Of a stretch of DNA of 64,000 bases, positions 50,362 through 58,972 are shown in pieces. Each line of letters starts with the position of its first letter. Position 1 is the stretch's first letter. Position numbers and translations under genes: made by a program. The DNA is from Pseudomonadota bacterium (GTDB lineage Bacteria > Pseudomonadota > Gammaproteobacteria > Burkholderiales > Burkholderiaceae_F): the NCBI GenBank assembly GCA_021825945.1, contig JAKAFN010000001.1, positions 310,001 to 374,000 of the forward strand. Direction: 5' to 3'. The notes beneath the pieces were generated by a model. That model saw only the letters and a program-made list of their open reading frames with translations. It did not search any database and was not told the origin of the DNA.

Positions 50362-50710
50362 ACCCGGAAACCAGCGTACTGTTCCCGCCTTCGCGGCGCG
50401 GGAATACGCGTTCGTTGCGTCCCTGCCGGTCCCATCGCGGATCCCCGTTCCGGATCCGCCGCGTCGGCGCGACGCCGGACGAGGGCGGACAGCAGAATTA
50501 TCCGCGCAAATGTGGATTGCCGGAACCGGGAAATCCGTTCCGGCCGGCCGTGTGGGCGCCGTCTCGCCGTGGCGCCGATCGGCTTGGGCGCCGTTTCCCA
50601 TTCGACGAGCGTGCCCGGCAACTTCCGATGGCGCATCCGGTCCAATCGACAAGCCCGTTCCGGTGCGCCGGGCGGTGTTGGCGCGTCGGCGAAACGAGGA
50701 GTTGGCACCG
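50362..50710. other. Intergenic region between Sel1/AAA+ gene and fumC (349 bp)
   Basis: This divergent promoter region shows no convincing gene. It contains three inverted repeats: TTCCCGC/GCGGGAA (50382-50404), GCGGATCC/GGATCCGC (50437-50459) and GCCGGAAC/GTTCCGGC (50519-50544). A GAGGAG ribosome site precedes fumC. I cannot place a clean -35/-10. Confidence 0.55.
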
Positions 50711-52213
50711 ATGGACATCCTGACGTCGCGAACAGGCCGCGTTTCGCAGGCGGTCGGCGAGAGGACGACCGAGGCGGGGCGGCCCCGGGAATCCGATGTC
50801 GACCCGGGCGGCACCCCAGGTGGCGCCGTCCGGCGGGAGCGCGATTCGTTCGGGGAGGTCGAAGTCCCTGTCGATGCGCTGTGGGGTGCGCAGACGCAGC
50901 GTGCGCTGGCGAACTTTCGCATTTCCGAAGAACGGATGCCGGAGGCGCTGCTCATGGCACTTGCGCTCGTCAAGCGCGCCTGCGCGTGCGCCAACGCCGC
51001 GCTGGGCCTTCTCGATGCCGCGAAGGCGGAGGCGATTCGGCGGGCCGCTGACGAAGTGCTCGCCGGGCGCCATCGCGAGATGTTTCCGCTGGTCGTGTGG
51101 CAATCCGGTTCGGGAACTCAGACGAACATGAATATGAATGAGGTTCTGGCGAACCGGGCTTCGGAGCTGCTTGGAGGCGGGCGAGGTGGAGCGCGCCGTA
51201 TTCATCCGAACGACGAGGTGAACCTCGGGCAGTCGACCAACGATATCTTTCCGACGGCCCTGCACATCGCCGCCGTGGTCCGGACCCGCGAAGATCTGAT
51301 TCCGGCATTGCGGGGATTGCGGGCGACGTTGGCCGAGAAGTCGATCGCGTTCGCGGAGATCGTCAAGATCGGGCGCACACACCTGCAGGACGCGACGCCG
51401 CTGACTTTGGGGCAGGAGATTTCGGGGTGGGTCGCGCAACTCGATCACGCCGACGAGGCGATCGTGCGGAGTCTGGACGCCCTCCAGGGGCTTGCCGTCG
51501 GCGGTACGGCCGTCGGCACGGGAATCAACACCCATCCCCGGTTCGCGCGACGGGTCGTCGAAATCCTGGCCCGGGAGACCGGGGTGCCGTTTCACTGCGC
51601 GGCGAATCGATTCGCCGCCTCGGCCGCCCACGATCCGCTGGTGAGCGCGCATGGGGCACTCAAGACGCTTGCGGTAGCCCTGATGAAGATCGCCAACGAT
51701 GTGCGGTGGCTCGCTTCCGGTCCGCGCTGCGGCCTGGGAGAGATCCGCTTGCCCGAGAATGAGCCGGGGAGTTCGATCATGCCGGGCAAGGTGAATCCGA
51801 CGCAATCGGAGGCCTTGGCGATGGTTTGCTGCCAGGTGTTCGGCAACGATGTCGCAATGACGATCGGCGGCGCGTCCGGAAATTTTGAACTCAATGTGCA
51901 CAAACCGCTGCTGGCCCACGATTTTCTGCAGAGCGTCCGCCTGCTATCGGACGCCATGGCCAGTTTCGACGCGCATTGCGCGCGTGGCATCGAACCGGAT
52001 ACGACGCGCATCGCAGACTTGGTCGGCCGTTCGCTGATGCTCGTCACGGCACTCGGTCCCCATATCGGATACGACCGTTCTGCCATCGTGGCACGGCACG
52101 CGCACGAGAACGGCGTGAGCCTGCGGGATGCTGCGCTCGCGTCGGGCTACGTGACCGCCGAGCAATTCGACGAATGGGTGCGGCCCGAAGGGATGGTCGG
52201 GGAGGGGAAATGA
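50711..52213 (+). CDS. fumC: Class II fumarate hydratase
   Basis: FumC performs reversible hydration of fumarate to malate in the TCA cycle, without an iron-sulfur cluster. It shows [39 protein letters not shown] and the signature [18 protein letters not shown] 50711 has GAGGAG nine bases upstream and gives 500 aa. That is about 40 residues longer than most FumC, with a polar leader before [13 protein letters not shown], so a leader extension or a later start is possible. The gene product itself is clearly complete. Confidence 0.95.
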   Translation: MDILTSRTGRVSQAVGERTTEAGRPRESDVDPGGTPGGAVRRERDSFGEVEVPVDALWGAQTQRALANFRISEERMPEALLMALALVKRACACANAALGLLDAAKAEAIRRAADEVLAGRHREMFPLVVWQSGSGTQTNMNMNEVLANRASELLGGGRGGARRIHPNDEVNLGQSTNDIFPTALHIAAVVRTREDLIPALRGLRATLAEKSIAFAEIVKIGRTHLQDATPLTLGQEISGWVAQLDHADEAIVRSLDALQGLAVGGTAVGTGINTHPRFARRVVEILARETGVPFHCAANRFAASAAHDPLVSAHGALKTLAVALMKIANDVRWLASGPRCGLGEIRLPENEPGSSIMPGKVNPTQSEALAMVCCQVFGNDVAMTIGGASGNFELNVHKPLLAHDFLQSVRLLSDAMASFDAHCARGIEPDTTRIADLVGRSLMLVTALGPHIGYDRSAIVARHAHENGVSLRDAALASGYVTAEQFDEWVRPEGMVGEGK

Positions 52214-52378
52214 GCCATGCGCTTTGTCCGCGCCGGCGATTCCGGGTGTCCGGATTTCGTCTCGCCCTCCCCGTGGATGCGGGGTGCTCGATCCCAAGAA
52301 AGACCGCTGAACCGCTCGGAGCGTCTCTTTTTCGAGTGAGTGCGACGATTCGATATTTGTAGATTCTTATTCTTATTT

Positions 52379-52394
52379 GGTGTATAAGTACACC
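52379..52394 (+). promoter_or_regulatory. Inverted repeat over a -10-like element before the EF-hand gene
   Basis: GGTGTA-TAAG-TACACC: exact 6-bp arms, overlapping TATAAG (52383-52388). It lies in an unusually AT-rich stretch (about 52345-52400) 40 bp before the gene, so it may be a repressor or activator site on its promoter. Confidence 0.5.
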
Positions 52395-52434
52395 TGTATT
52401 TCCGAGGTATTTGGGAGATACAGGAGGTGTTCAA

Positions 52435-52806
52435 ATGAAGACGATTCGAATCACCACAGCTGTGATCTCGGTCTTCGCACCGTTTCTCATGGTTGGATTT
52501 CTGCTATGGGAAATGCCGAACGCCCTGTTTCACATCACCGGCGGCCTCGACTGGATCTGGCCCGGCATGCTCGGGCTCATGATGGTCCTCCTTTACTATG
52601 TGTTGGCCGTGTACATGAAGGAAGAAGAGGAAATCAAGGCCGAGTTCGACCGACTCGATCGGGACCACGACGGCTATATCAGCCGAGACGATGCGGCCGG
52701 GTGGAAGCGTCTGGCGCTTGCATTCGACCGGTTCGATAGCGACCATGATGGGAGGATGTCGAGCGCGGAGTTCGATGAGTTCGAACATTCGCTGGTTCGG
52801 CCCTAG
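52435..52806 (+). CDS. Small membrane protein with C-terminal EF-hand pair
   Basis: I do not recognise a named family. The 123-aa product has two hydrophobic helices (about 6-26 and 36-60), then two EF-hand loops: DRDHDGYISRDD and DSDHDGRMSSAE, each with Asp/Asn/Gly at the calcium-ligand positions. A Lys/Glu-rich stretch joins membrane and calcium parts. AGGAGG precedes the ATG ideally. The EF-hands would face either side depending on topology. Calcium-dependent signalling or envelope stability is inference. Confidence 0.85.
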   Translation: MKTIRITTAVISVFAPFLMVGFLLWEMPNALFHITGGLDWIWPGMLGLMMVLLYYVLAVYMKEEEEIKAEFDRLDRDHDGYISRDDAAGWKRLALAFDRFDSDHDGRMSSAEFDEFEHSLVRP

Positions 52807-52975
52807 TCGTTCGGTCCTAGTCGTGCCGCGCGTGCCGCGCAGATCCGCGTTCGCCGCGGAACCTGCGGCGGGGCGGGCGCCGGCCCGCATCGCCGCCGCG
52901 TCCGGACTCCCGGCAGGTTCCCGCGGGCGCGGGATCCCCGGGCGTCTGCGACGCCCTTATGTCAGGAGACGAACC

Positions 52976-53092
52976 ATGAACACGAATTGGTGGATGGGCA
53001 TCTTCATTCTGGTTGCTTTTGTCGTCCCGGTCGTGGCCATTTTCGGCGACGATCTCATGTGGACGCGGGGCGAAAAGAAGGTGCAGCACTAA
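52976..53092 (+). CDS. 38-residue single-pass membrane protein
   Basis: This short gene is easily missed because it lies inside a longer open frame. ATG 52976 has AGGAG at 52963-52967, an ideal 8-base spacing. The 38-aa product is a hydrophobic helix (GIFILVAFVVPVVAIFG, about 8-24) with a charged C-terminus (TRGEKKVQH). A perfect hairpin GGGCGTC/GACGCCC (52940-52956) sits just before the ribosome site. It is probably a small accessory subunit of a membrane complex; the function is unknown. Confidence 0.6.
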   Translation: MNTNWWMGIFILVAFVVPVVAIFGDDLMWTRGEKKVQH

Positions 53093-53167
53093 GGTGCCCG
53101 AGATCGTTGCAGTCGATGCCGTCGGCATACGTGGCGCGTTGCGGACATTGCGACCGGGGACGGCGCA

Positions 53168-53884
53168 GTGAGCCGAGTGGCCCTCGACCGGATTCTGCAA
53201 TCCCAGGGATTCGGCACCCGCAGGGTTTGTCAGCGCCTCGTTGCCGACGGCCATGTCCGCATCGGCGGTACGCTGGTGCGCGACCCGCAGAGGGAGTTCG
53301 ACCCTGTCGGCATCGAATTCACGGTGTTCGACGAACCTTGGGTCTTTCGCGAACAGGTGTACCTGGCGCTGAACAAGCCGGCCGGATACGAATGCTCGCG
53401 CCGCCCCAGCCACCACCCCGGCGTGCTGAGCCTGCTTCCGGAGCCGATGCGCTGCCGCGGTGTGCAGCCGGTGGGAAGGTTGGACCACGACACCACCGGT
53501 CTGCTGTTGCTGTCCGACGATGGTCGCTTCATTCATCACCAGTCGTCGCCCAAGCGCAAGGTACCCAAGCATTATGTGGCAAGCACCCATGATCCGGTCA
53601 CGCCCGAACTCGTCGCGGCCATGCGGGCCGGGGTGCAGCTGCATGACGAGCCGGCCCCGCTGGCCGCGGTGCATTGCAAAGCCGTGGGGCCGAACCGGAT
53701 CGCCATCACGCTGGCGCAGGGCAAGTACCACCAGGTGAAACGCATGCTGGCTGCTGCCGGCAACCACTGTACCGCGCTGCAGCGTGTCGCCATCGGCGGG
53801 CTGCGCCTGGATGCGCTTGCGCTGCCCGAGGGCGGCTGGTGTCATCTGGGCGAATCCGAACTCGGACTGCTGTCCGCCGGATGA
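53168..53884 (+). CDS. RsuA/RluE-family pseudouridine synthase
   Basis: This protein modifies rRNA uridines. It has an S4-like N-terminus (LDRILQSQGFGTRRVCQRLVADGHVRI), then the catalytic motif GRLDHDTTGLLLLSDDG with the Asp, and KYHQVKRMLAAAG. The 238-aa length and motifs fit the RsuA (16S U516) or RluE/RluF subfamily; sequence reading cannot tell the target. It starts with GTG 53168 and has a weak ribosome site. Confidence 0.92.
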   Translation: MSRVALDRILQSQGFGTRRVCQRLVADGHVRIGGTLVRDPQREFDPVGIEFTVFDEPWVFREQVYLALNKPAGYECSRRPSHHPGVLSLLPEPMRCRGVQPVGRLDHDTTGLLLLSDDGRFIHHQSSPKRKVPKHYVASTHDPVTPELVAAMRAGVQLHDEPAPLAAVHCKAVGPNRIAITLAQGKYHQVKRMLAAAGNHCTALQRVAIGGLRLDALALPEGGWCHLGESELGLLSAG

Positions 53885-54018
53885 CCCGATCGAATCGGTC
53901 GATCGGGCCCGAGGCGGAATCCACCGACCGAGGGGGGCGGCCGGTGATGGAGTTCCCCGCTGCGGCCCGGGATCCGGCAGCCGTGGCGGCGGGCGCTTCT
54001 GTCCCGCGGCTTTTCGGG

Positions 54019-54384
54019 TCAGTCTTTTACGGTTTGGGCCCGCGTGCGGTGGTGGGTCGCCAGCGCATCGTACTTGGCCGCGATCTGGTCGTATTGCTTG
54101 GCGATGCTCTTCATCAGCGGAACCTGCGACTCGTCCTCCGGTTTCCCGCTTTCCTCGTAGTCCTGTGCCATTTCGCGGTGCAGTTCAGCCCACTTCCGTG
54201 CCTGCCGGGCCTTCGCCTCGTAGAACGCGGCAAGCCCGCGATGGTCGGCCTTGGTGTGCGCCGATCGGATCGTGTGCCGTACCTGCGGGATCGTCATCTG
54301 CGAGGTCTCGGCATTGCCGGGAACCGCCGCCGCCAGGAACAACGCCAGCGTGAACGTACCTGCCCATGCAAGGTTTTTGCTCAT
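54019..54384 (-). CDS. Exported helical protein of unknown function
   Basis: I do not recognise it. The 121-aa product has a signal peptide (cleavage near GNA-ETS, about 24) and a highly charged helical mature part rich in His, Lys and Glu (LAAFYEAKARQARKWAELHREMAQ). It resembles periplasmic helical proteins without a known role. The ribosome site GGAGAAAA lies just before its ATG. Confidence 0.8.
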   Translation of the reverse strand: MSKNLAWAGTFTLALFLAAAVPGNAETSQMTIPQVRHTIRSAHTKADHRGLAAFYEAKARQARKWAELHREMAQDYEESGKPEDESQVPLMKSIAKQYDQIAAKYDALATHHRTRAQTVKD

Positions 54385-54498
54385 TTTTTCTCCGACCTGG
54401 GAAGAATTGCGGGAGTGGCCCGTGCCATGGGGCGAAAATCTACCAGACTCGCCGGCTGATGTGCGCCTGTCGCGATGGGACGGATCGACCCGCCGGGA

Positions 54499-55062
54499 TC
54501 ACGGTGGGTCGGTGCCGACGACCGAATCGAGGGAGATCGGCGAAAGCGCGCCCGTGAGGGTGTGCGTTCCGATCGCCAGGTACGCCTCGGAACCGCTGAA
54601 CGCCACCGACATCTTCATCCGCCGCTGCAGCAACGCACACCAATCGGCGATCAGCCGCCGATCGACGGCAATCAGGCGCAGATGCGCTGCGCGGTGGATG
54701 CGTTCGCCCGCCAGCGCCCTGCGCAACAGATCGGGATGCTTGTGCGTATAGATCGCCACCTGCGACGCAGCCTTCGCCGCGCGGTGCACCCGCGCGGCAT
54801 CCGGCACGCCGACATCGATCCAGACGAGCAGGGCGCCCGTCGCATCGCGGATGTGGATCGCCGGCTCGTCCGGCGTGGAAAGGCCCGGCGAGAATCCGAT
54901 CCCCGGCGCATATTCCCGGCAGTAGGCGAGAACCCGCGTTACCAAGGAGTCGGGCGATTCGGACGGGTGGCAGGCGACGCGCAGGTTCAGCGATTCATAG
55001 ACGTCGCGGTCGGCGTCCGCCAGGTCGATGTCGAATGTGTGGATCGTCGCATTCAGGGCCAT
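54499..55062 (-). CDS. yaeQ: YaeQ family protein
   Basis: YaeQ folds like a PD-(D/E)XK nuclease; its role is uncertain (E. coli YaeQ has been linked to RfaH suppression). The 187-aa product begins MALNATIHTFDIDLADADRDVYESLNLRVACHPSES, the family hallmark, and keeps VARVLAYCREY and WIDVGVPDA. The start at 55062 fits that N-terminus. It is divergent from the 4-TM protein at 55140. Confidence 0.93.
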   Translation of the reverse strand: MALNATIHTFDIDLADADRDVYESLNLRVACHPSESPDSLVTRVLAYCREYAPGIGFSPGLSTPDEPAIHIRDATGALLVWIDVGVPDAARVHRAAKAASQVAIYTHKHPDLLRRALAGERIHRAAHLRLIAVDRRLIADWCALLQRRMKMSVAFSGSEAYLAIGTHTLTGALSPISLDSVVGTDPP

Positions 55063-55139
55063 GACCGGATGATGCCGCAGTTTTGGCCGGGCACTGGCAG
55101 GCGATCGCATCGGTGATCCATCCGGGCTATGATGGGCCC

Positions 55140-55508
55140 ATGCCAAATCCGCTCGTGCGATTCCTGCTCCATTGGGCAATCACATCCGCGTCGTTGTGGA
55201 TCGCCAGTCGCGTCTTTGCGGGGATCCGGTTCGCAGATGCGTCGTCCTTGATCATATCGGCGCTGGTGCTGGGGTTTGCCAATGCGGTCGTGCGACCGGT
55301 CCTGGTCGTGCTCACCTTTCCGCTGACGATCTTCACCCTGGGATTTTTTTTGCTGGTCGTGAACGCCGTCGTGTTGCTGCTCGTCTCGAGCCTGGTCCGG
55401 GGATTCGCGATTGCGGGATTCTGGACCGCATTTTTTGCCAGCATCTTCATCGCCGTGACGAATTACTTCATTCAGGGGTTCCTGGCCGCCGCATCGTCGC
55501 GCGGTTGA
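55140..55508 (+). CDS. Four-helix membrane protein, phage-holin-4_2/YvlD family
   Basis: This 122-aa protein has four hydrophobic segments (about 10-26, 34-50, 54-80 and 92-116) and a conserved NAVVRPVLVVLTFPLTIFTLG core. The family name recalls mycobacteriophage holins, but most bacterial members are of unknown function. Its last 37 bases overlap the 3' end of the converging methyltransferase gene. Confidence 0.9.
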   Translation: MPNPLVRFLLHWAITSASLWIASRVFAGIRFADASSLIISALVLGFANAVVRPVLVVLTFPLTIFTLGFFLLVVNAVVLLLVSSLVRGFAIAGFWTAFFASIFIAVTNYFIQGFLAAASSRG

Positions 55509-56569
55509 TCGGAGCGGCGCGGCGGCAGGCGATTGCCGTCGGCGGCGGGAACCTCGGCGAGCACCGCGACGCCATGAATCGGCTGGCAGAACTCCTGCCG
55601 GATCACGATCGCTTCGCTGCGCCGGATGTGGAAGCCCCGTTCGGCGAGACATCGCGTCCAGTGTCGCGTGCCGTGCGCATACCGCCCCGAGGGTCGCAGC
55701 GCCAATTCCGGCGCGGCGTCGTCTTGCGGCAGGAGTTCGAGCGTGAAGGCAAACAGCCCCCCCGGGCGCAGCGATCCGGCGACGGCATCGAATACTCCGC
55801 CCAGATCGCCGAAGTAGATGAGCGAGTCGGCCATGACGATCAGGTCGAACTTCGTGGGATCGAAGTCCGTCGGGTCGATCCCGGCGGGCCGGTTCTGCAG
55901 GAACGCCGTCAACTCGCCGTGGATCAGCCGATCGTAGACGCCACGCGCCCGGGCTTTGTCAAGCATCGCCTGCGACAGGTCGACCCCCGTCAGTCGGCGT
56001 GCCATCGGCGCGAGCACCGGGCCGCAGAGCCCGGTTCCGCACCCGGCATCGAGGATGTCGCGCGATTTGTCGGCCGGGATGATGTCCGCGAGTATGGATC
56101 GCAGGATTCCCGGACCGTCGTAGGCCAGGATCGAAACGAGCCGATGGTCGAACTGGTCGGCCATTCCGTCGAACAAGGCTGCCACGTAGCGGTCCGGCGC
56201 GCGATCGGGAACCCCCTGGCCGCTGCATGCCGCGAGATGATGCCGCGCAATCTCGTTGTCCGGGTCTTCCGCGAGCCAGGCGCGGTAGCACCGGGCGGCC
56301 TCGTCGAACTGACCCAGGCGGTAATGGCAGGTGGCAAGGATCTTGTGCGGCTTCCCGTCCCAAGGCGGCTGGATGTACGCCCGCGCTTCCAGCAGTGAGG
56401 CTTCTTCGAGGCGGCCGCTGGTACTGAGGATCGCCGCCAGCCCGACGAGCGCGGGGACGGTGTCGGGGGCGGTCGCAAGGATGCTGCGGTACATCGCTTC
56501 GGACTCGGCCGGGTTGCCGGCAACGTAGGCCGCGTGCGCCCGGTCGAGTTGGTTGCGGATCGGTTCCAT
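55472..56569 (-). CDS. TPR-domain class I SAM-dependent methyltransferase
   Basis: The 365-aa product has N-terminal TPRs (AHAAYVAGNPAESEAMYRSIL; CHYRLGQFDEAARCYRAWLAEDP). A Rossmann methyltransferase follows with ILDAGCGTGLCGPVLAP (motif I) and a motif-II acidic loop (LTGVDLS). The TPR plus methyltransferase layout occurs in methylases of unknown substrate. Its 3' end overlaps the YvlD-type gene by 37 bp, so one mRNA may affect the other. It starts 27 bp downstream of the P-type ATPase stop. Confidence 0.92.
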   Translation of the reverse strand: MEPIRNQLDRAHAAYVAGNPAESEAMYRSILATAPDTVPALVGLAAILSTSGRLEEASLLEARAYIQPPWDGKPHKILATCHYRLGQFDEAARCYRAWLAEDPDNEIARHHLAACSGQGVPDRAPDRYVAALFDGMADQFDHRLVSILAYDGPGILRSILADIIPADKSRDILDAGCGTGLCGPVLAPMARRLTGVDLSQAMLDKARARGVYDRLIHGELTAFLQNRPAGIDPTDFDPTKFDLIVMADSLIYFGDLGGVFDAVAGSLRPGGLFAFTLELLPQDDAAPELALRPSGRYAHGTRHWTRCLAERGFHIRRSEAIVIRQEFCQPIHGVAVLAEVPAADGNRLPPRRSDQPRDDAAARNP

Positions 56570-56596
56570 CGGTTCTCCGGTTCGGTTCGGGCAGGC

Positions 56597-58960
56597 TCAT
56601 CCAAGGCGGAAGTGCCGAAACGCCACCCGTTTGGTCAGGTCGAGAATCAGTGCGAATGCGGCGACGAGCGCGGCCATGGCCGCGATCAGACCGGGCGGTA
56701 TGGCCGCCATCCCGATCCCCGTCGCAGCCAGCACGCTCACGATCGCCATGGCGGCGATGCTTGCCCATGCCATGGCGGGGGCCGGCGCGAAGGACCAGAT
56801 CCGGTCGTCGTTACGCAGCACGTAGACGTTGGCCTGGGTCGTGAATACCAGCAGCAGGAACACCATGGTGTGAATCTGGCGCAGGCCGAGGGGGTACCGG
56901 GCGCATGCCCATTCGTACAGACCCAGAGAAAAGAAGATCGAGATCGCGGCCAGAACCGATGCCACGCCGACGAGTTGTCCCGCGCGCCAGCGCTGTGGCC
57001 GGGCCGGAGGTCGAACGCGGTCGATCGCGATGCTCATGGTCAGGAAGTCGTTGGCGAACAGCAGCAGCACGATCAGGCGGGGCGAGATCACGAATCCACC
57101 GGTGAGCCAGAGACCGATGGTCAGGAACACCACGATCTGCAGCGTCTTGATGACCTTGTTGAGAAGGTAGGTCAGCATGCGCCGGTGCACCTCCCGCCCG
57201 GTGCGGACCACGGTGAGCACGCCGGACAGTCCCGGGTCGGTGAGGACCACACCCGCCGCCGCCTTGGCGACATCGGTGGCGCTGGCGACCGCAATGCCCA
57301 GTTCGGCCTGGCGCAGCGCCGGGGCGTCATTGACGCCGTCTCCCGTCATACCCGCGACATGTCCCTTCTGTTGCAGTGCATGAACGATGGCATGCTTGTC
57401 CTGCGGCAGAACCCGCGCGTAGATGTCGCATTGCTCCGGATCCCGTAGACCGTCGGGCCCCGCCGTGCACACGCGTGCGCCGAGTCCGAGCTGGGTGCCG
57501 ATCGCGCGAGCCGTCTCGAGGGCGTCGCCGGTGGCCATGCTCACGCGCACGCCCAGGCTGCGCAGTTGTGCGATCAGATCTGCCGCATCGGGACGCGGCG
57601 GATCGGCGAGACCGATCAGCCCGATCAGCGCGACGGAGCCGGTCGGTCCTCCTGCCACGGCGAGCACGCGGGCGCCATTGGCGGCGAGATCCGCCTCGGC
57701 GCGTTGCGCTTGCGCACCCACGTCCCCGCTCACGGTGCTGCGCGCGACGACGGCCTCCATCGCGCCTTTGAGCGCATGCCACCGCCCGGCGCCGGACTCG
57801 TAGACCCCTTCGCTGCAGCGTGTCGACGGGTCGAACGGATGGAAGTCGACGCGCGCAGCAACGGGAGGCGCGAATCCGCCCGCCCGGTGCGCGGCCAGGA
57901 TCGCGGCATCGAGCGGATCCTGGGATGCGTCGTCGCTGGCCAGCGACGCCACCCGCAGCACCTCGGCCGCGGCGACTCCCCGCAGCGGCCGGATTTCCGA
58001 AACCGTCAGTGCGTTCTGGGTCAGGGTGCCGGTCTTGTCCGACAGCAGCGTGTCCATGGCCGCCGCCTCCTCCACCGCGGGGAGCCGGGTCACGAGTACG
58101 CCTCGCCGGGCGAGCTGGGCGCTGGCCACCGCCGTTGCCAGTGTGTAGGTCGCGGGGAGGGCCACCGGAACCGAGGCGACGAGCAGCATCAGCGCGAACA
58201 CGGCCGTGTCGGCGAGCGGGAAGGCATGCCGGGCGGCATAGGCGACGACCAGGACGATGAGCACGACGTTGAAGAGCACCAGGTGCTTGACGATCGCCAG
58301 GATCGTGCGTTGCATATGGCTCGGGGCACCGGCGGTGCGGACCAGTTCGGCGGTCCGGCCGTAGTAGGTGCGTGCGCCCGTGGCCGTCACTTCGCCGCTC
58401 GCTTCCCCTCGGCGCACGACGGCCCCCGTATATGCCGATTGGCCGGGTCCGGCGTCGATCGCCAGGGATTCCCCGGTCAGGGCGGACTGGTCGAGTGCGA
58501 CCGCACCATCGAAGAGCTGCAGGTCCGCCGGTACGAGGTCGCCGGCCCGCACATGCACAACGTCGCCGGGCACCAGCTGCGCGGCGGCGATCCGTCCCCA
58601 GCGCCCGTCACGGAGTACGCGCGCGGTCACCTGCAGTTGCCGTCGCAGCAGGGCGAGCGCATCCTGCGCCCGGCGCTCCTGGATATAGGAAACCGCCGCA
58701 TTGAAGACGAGCAGGAACAGGATGACCAGTGCTTCCTGATTCCGGTGCAGCGTGCCTTGCAGCACGATGACGGCTTCCAACATCCACGGTACCGGTCCCC
58801 AGAACTTGGCGAGCCATTGCCGCCACCATCGGATCTCCGTTTCCGCGATGGCGTTGGCGCCGGACGTGCGCAGGCGTCGCTCGGCTTCCGCGCCGGTGAG
58901 CCCGATCGTTCGGTCTGTCTGCGGGACGGGTGCGTCCTGTTGCGTTTCCGGAACCGCCAT
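56597..58960 (-). CDS. P-type (P3A) proton-exporting ATPase
   Basis: This 787-aa ion pump has the phosphorylation site DKTGTLTQN (Asp about 308), DQSALTGESL, the nucleotide-binding loop, TGDALETARAIGTQL and MTGDGVNDAPALRQAELGIAVA. The cytoplasmic N-terminus starts with LTGAEAERRLRTSGANAI. It resembles plasma-membrane H+-ATPases (P3A) rather than metal or KdpB pumps, lacking CPC-type metal motifs. It starts 12 bp after ruvB, with no good ribosome site visible. It could also be an Mg2+/other-cation relative, so the substrate is inference. Confidence 0.9.
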   Translation of the reverse strand: MAVPETQQDAPVPQTDRTIGLTGAEAERRLRTSGANAIAETEIRWWRQWLAKFWGPVPWMLEAVIVLQGTLHRNQEALVILFLLVFNAAVSYIQERRAQDALALLRRQLQVTARVLRDGRWGRIAAAQLVPGDVVHVRAGDLVPADLQLFDGAVALDQSALTGESLAIDAGPGQSAYTGAVVRRGEASGEVTATGARTYYGRTAELVRTAGAPSHMQRTILAIVKHLVLFNVVLIVLVVAYAARHAFPLADTAVFALMLLVASVPVALPATYTLATAVASAQLARRGVLVTRLPAVEEAAAMDTLLSDKTGTLTQNALTVSEIRPLRGVAAAEVLRVASLASDDASQDPLDAAILAAHRAGGFAPPVAARVDFHPFDPSTRCSEGVYESGAGRWHALKGAMEAVVARSTVSGDVGAQAQRAEADLAANGARVLAVAGGPTGSVALIGLIGLADPPRPDAADLIAQLRSLGVRVSMATGDALETARAIGTQLGLGARVCTAGPDGLRDPEQCDIYARVLPQDKHAIVHALQQKGHVAGMTGDGVNDAPALRQAELGIAVASATDVAKAAAGVVLTDPGLSGVLTVVRTGREVHRRMLTYLLNKVIKTLQIVVFLTIGLWLTGGFVISPRLIVLLLFANDFLTMSIAIDRVRPPARPQRWRAGQLVGVASVLAAISIFFSLGLYEWACARYPLGLRQIHTMVFLLLVFTTQANVYVLRNDDRIWSFAPAPAMAWASIAAMAIVSVLAATGIGMAAIPPGLIAAMAALVAAFALILDLTKRVAFRHFRLG

Positions 58961-58972
58961 GGAAGGGGGGCG

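Noticed and set aside
48319..51051. A 910-codon open frame on the plus strand across the Sel1/AAA+ gene
   Set aside because: The minus-strand protein shows repeat units, two Walker A and two Walker B motifs, while the plus translation has no recognisable domain and an Arg/Gly/Ala-rich shadow composition.
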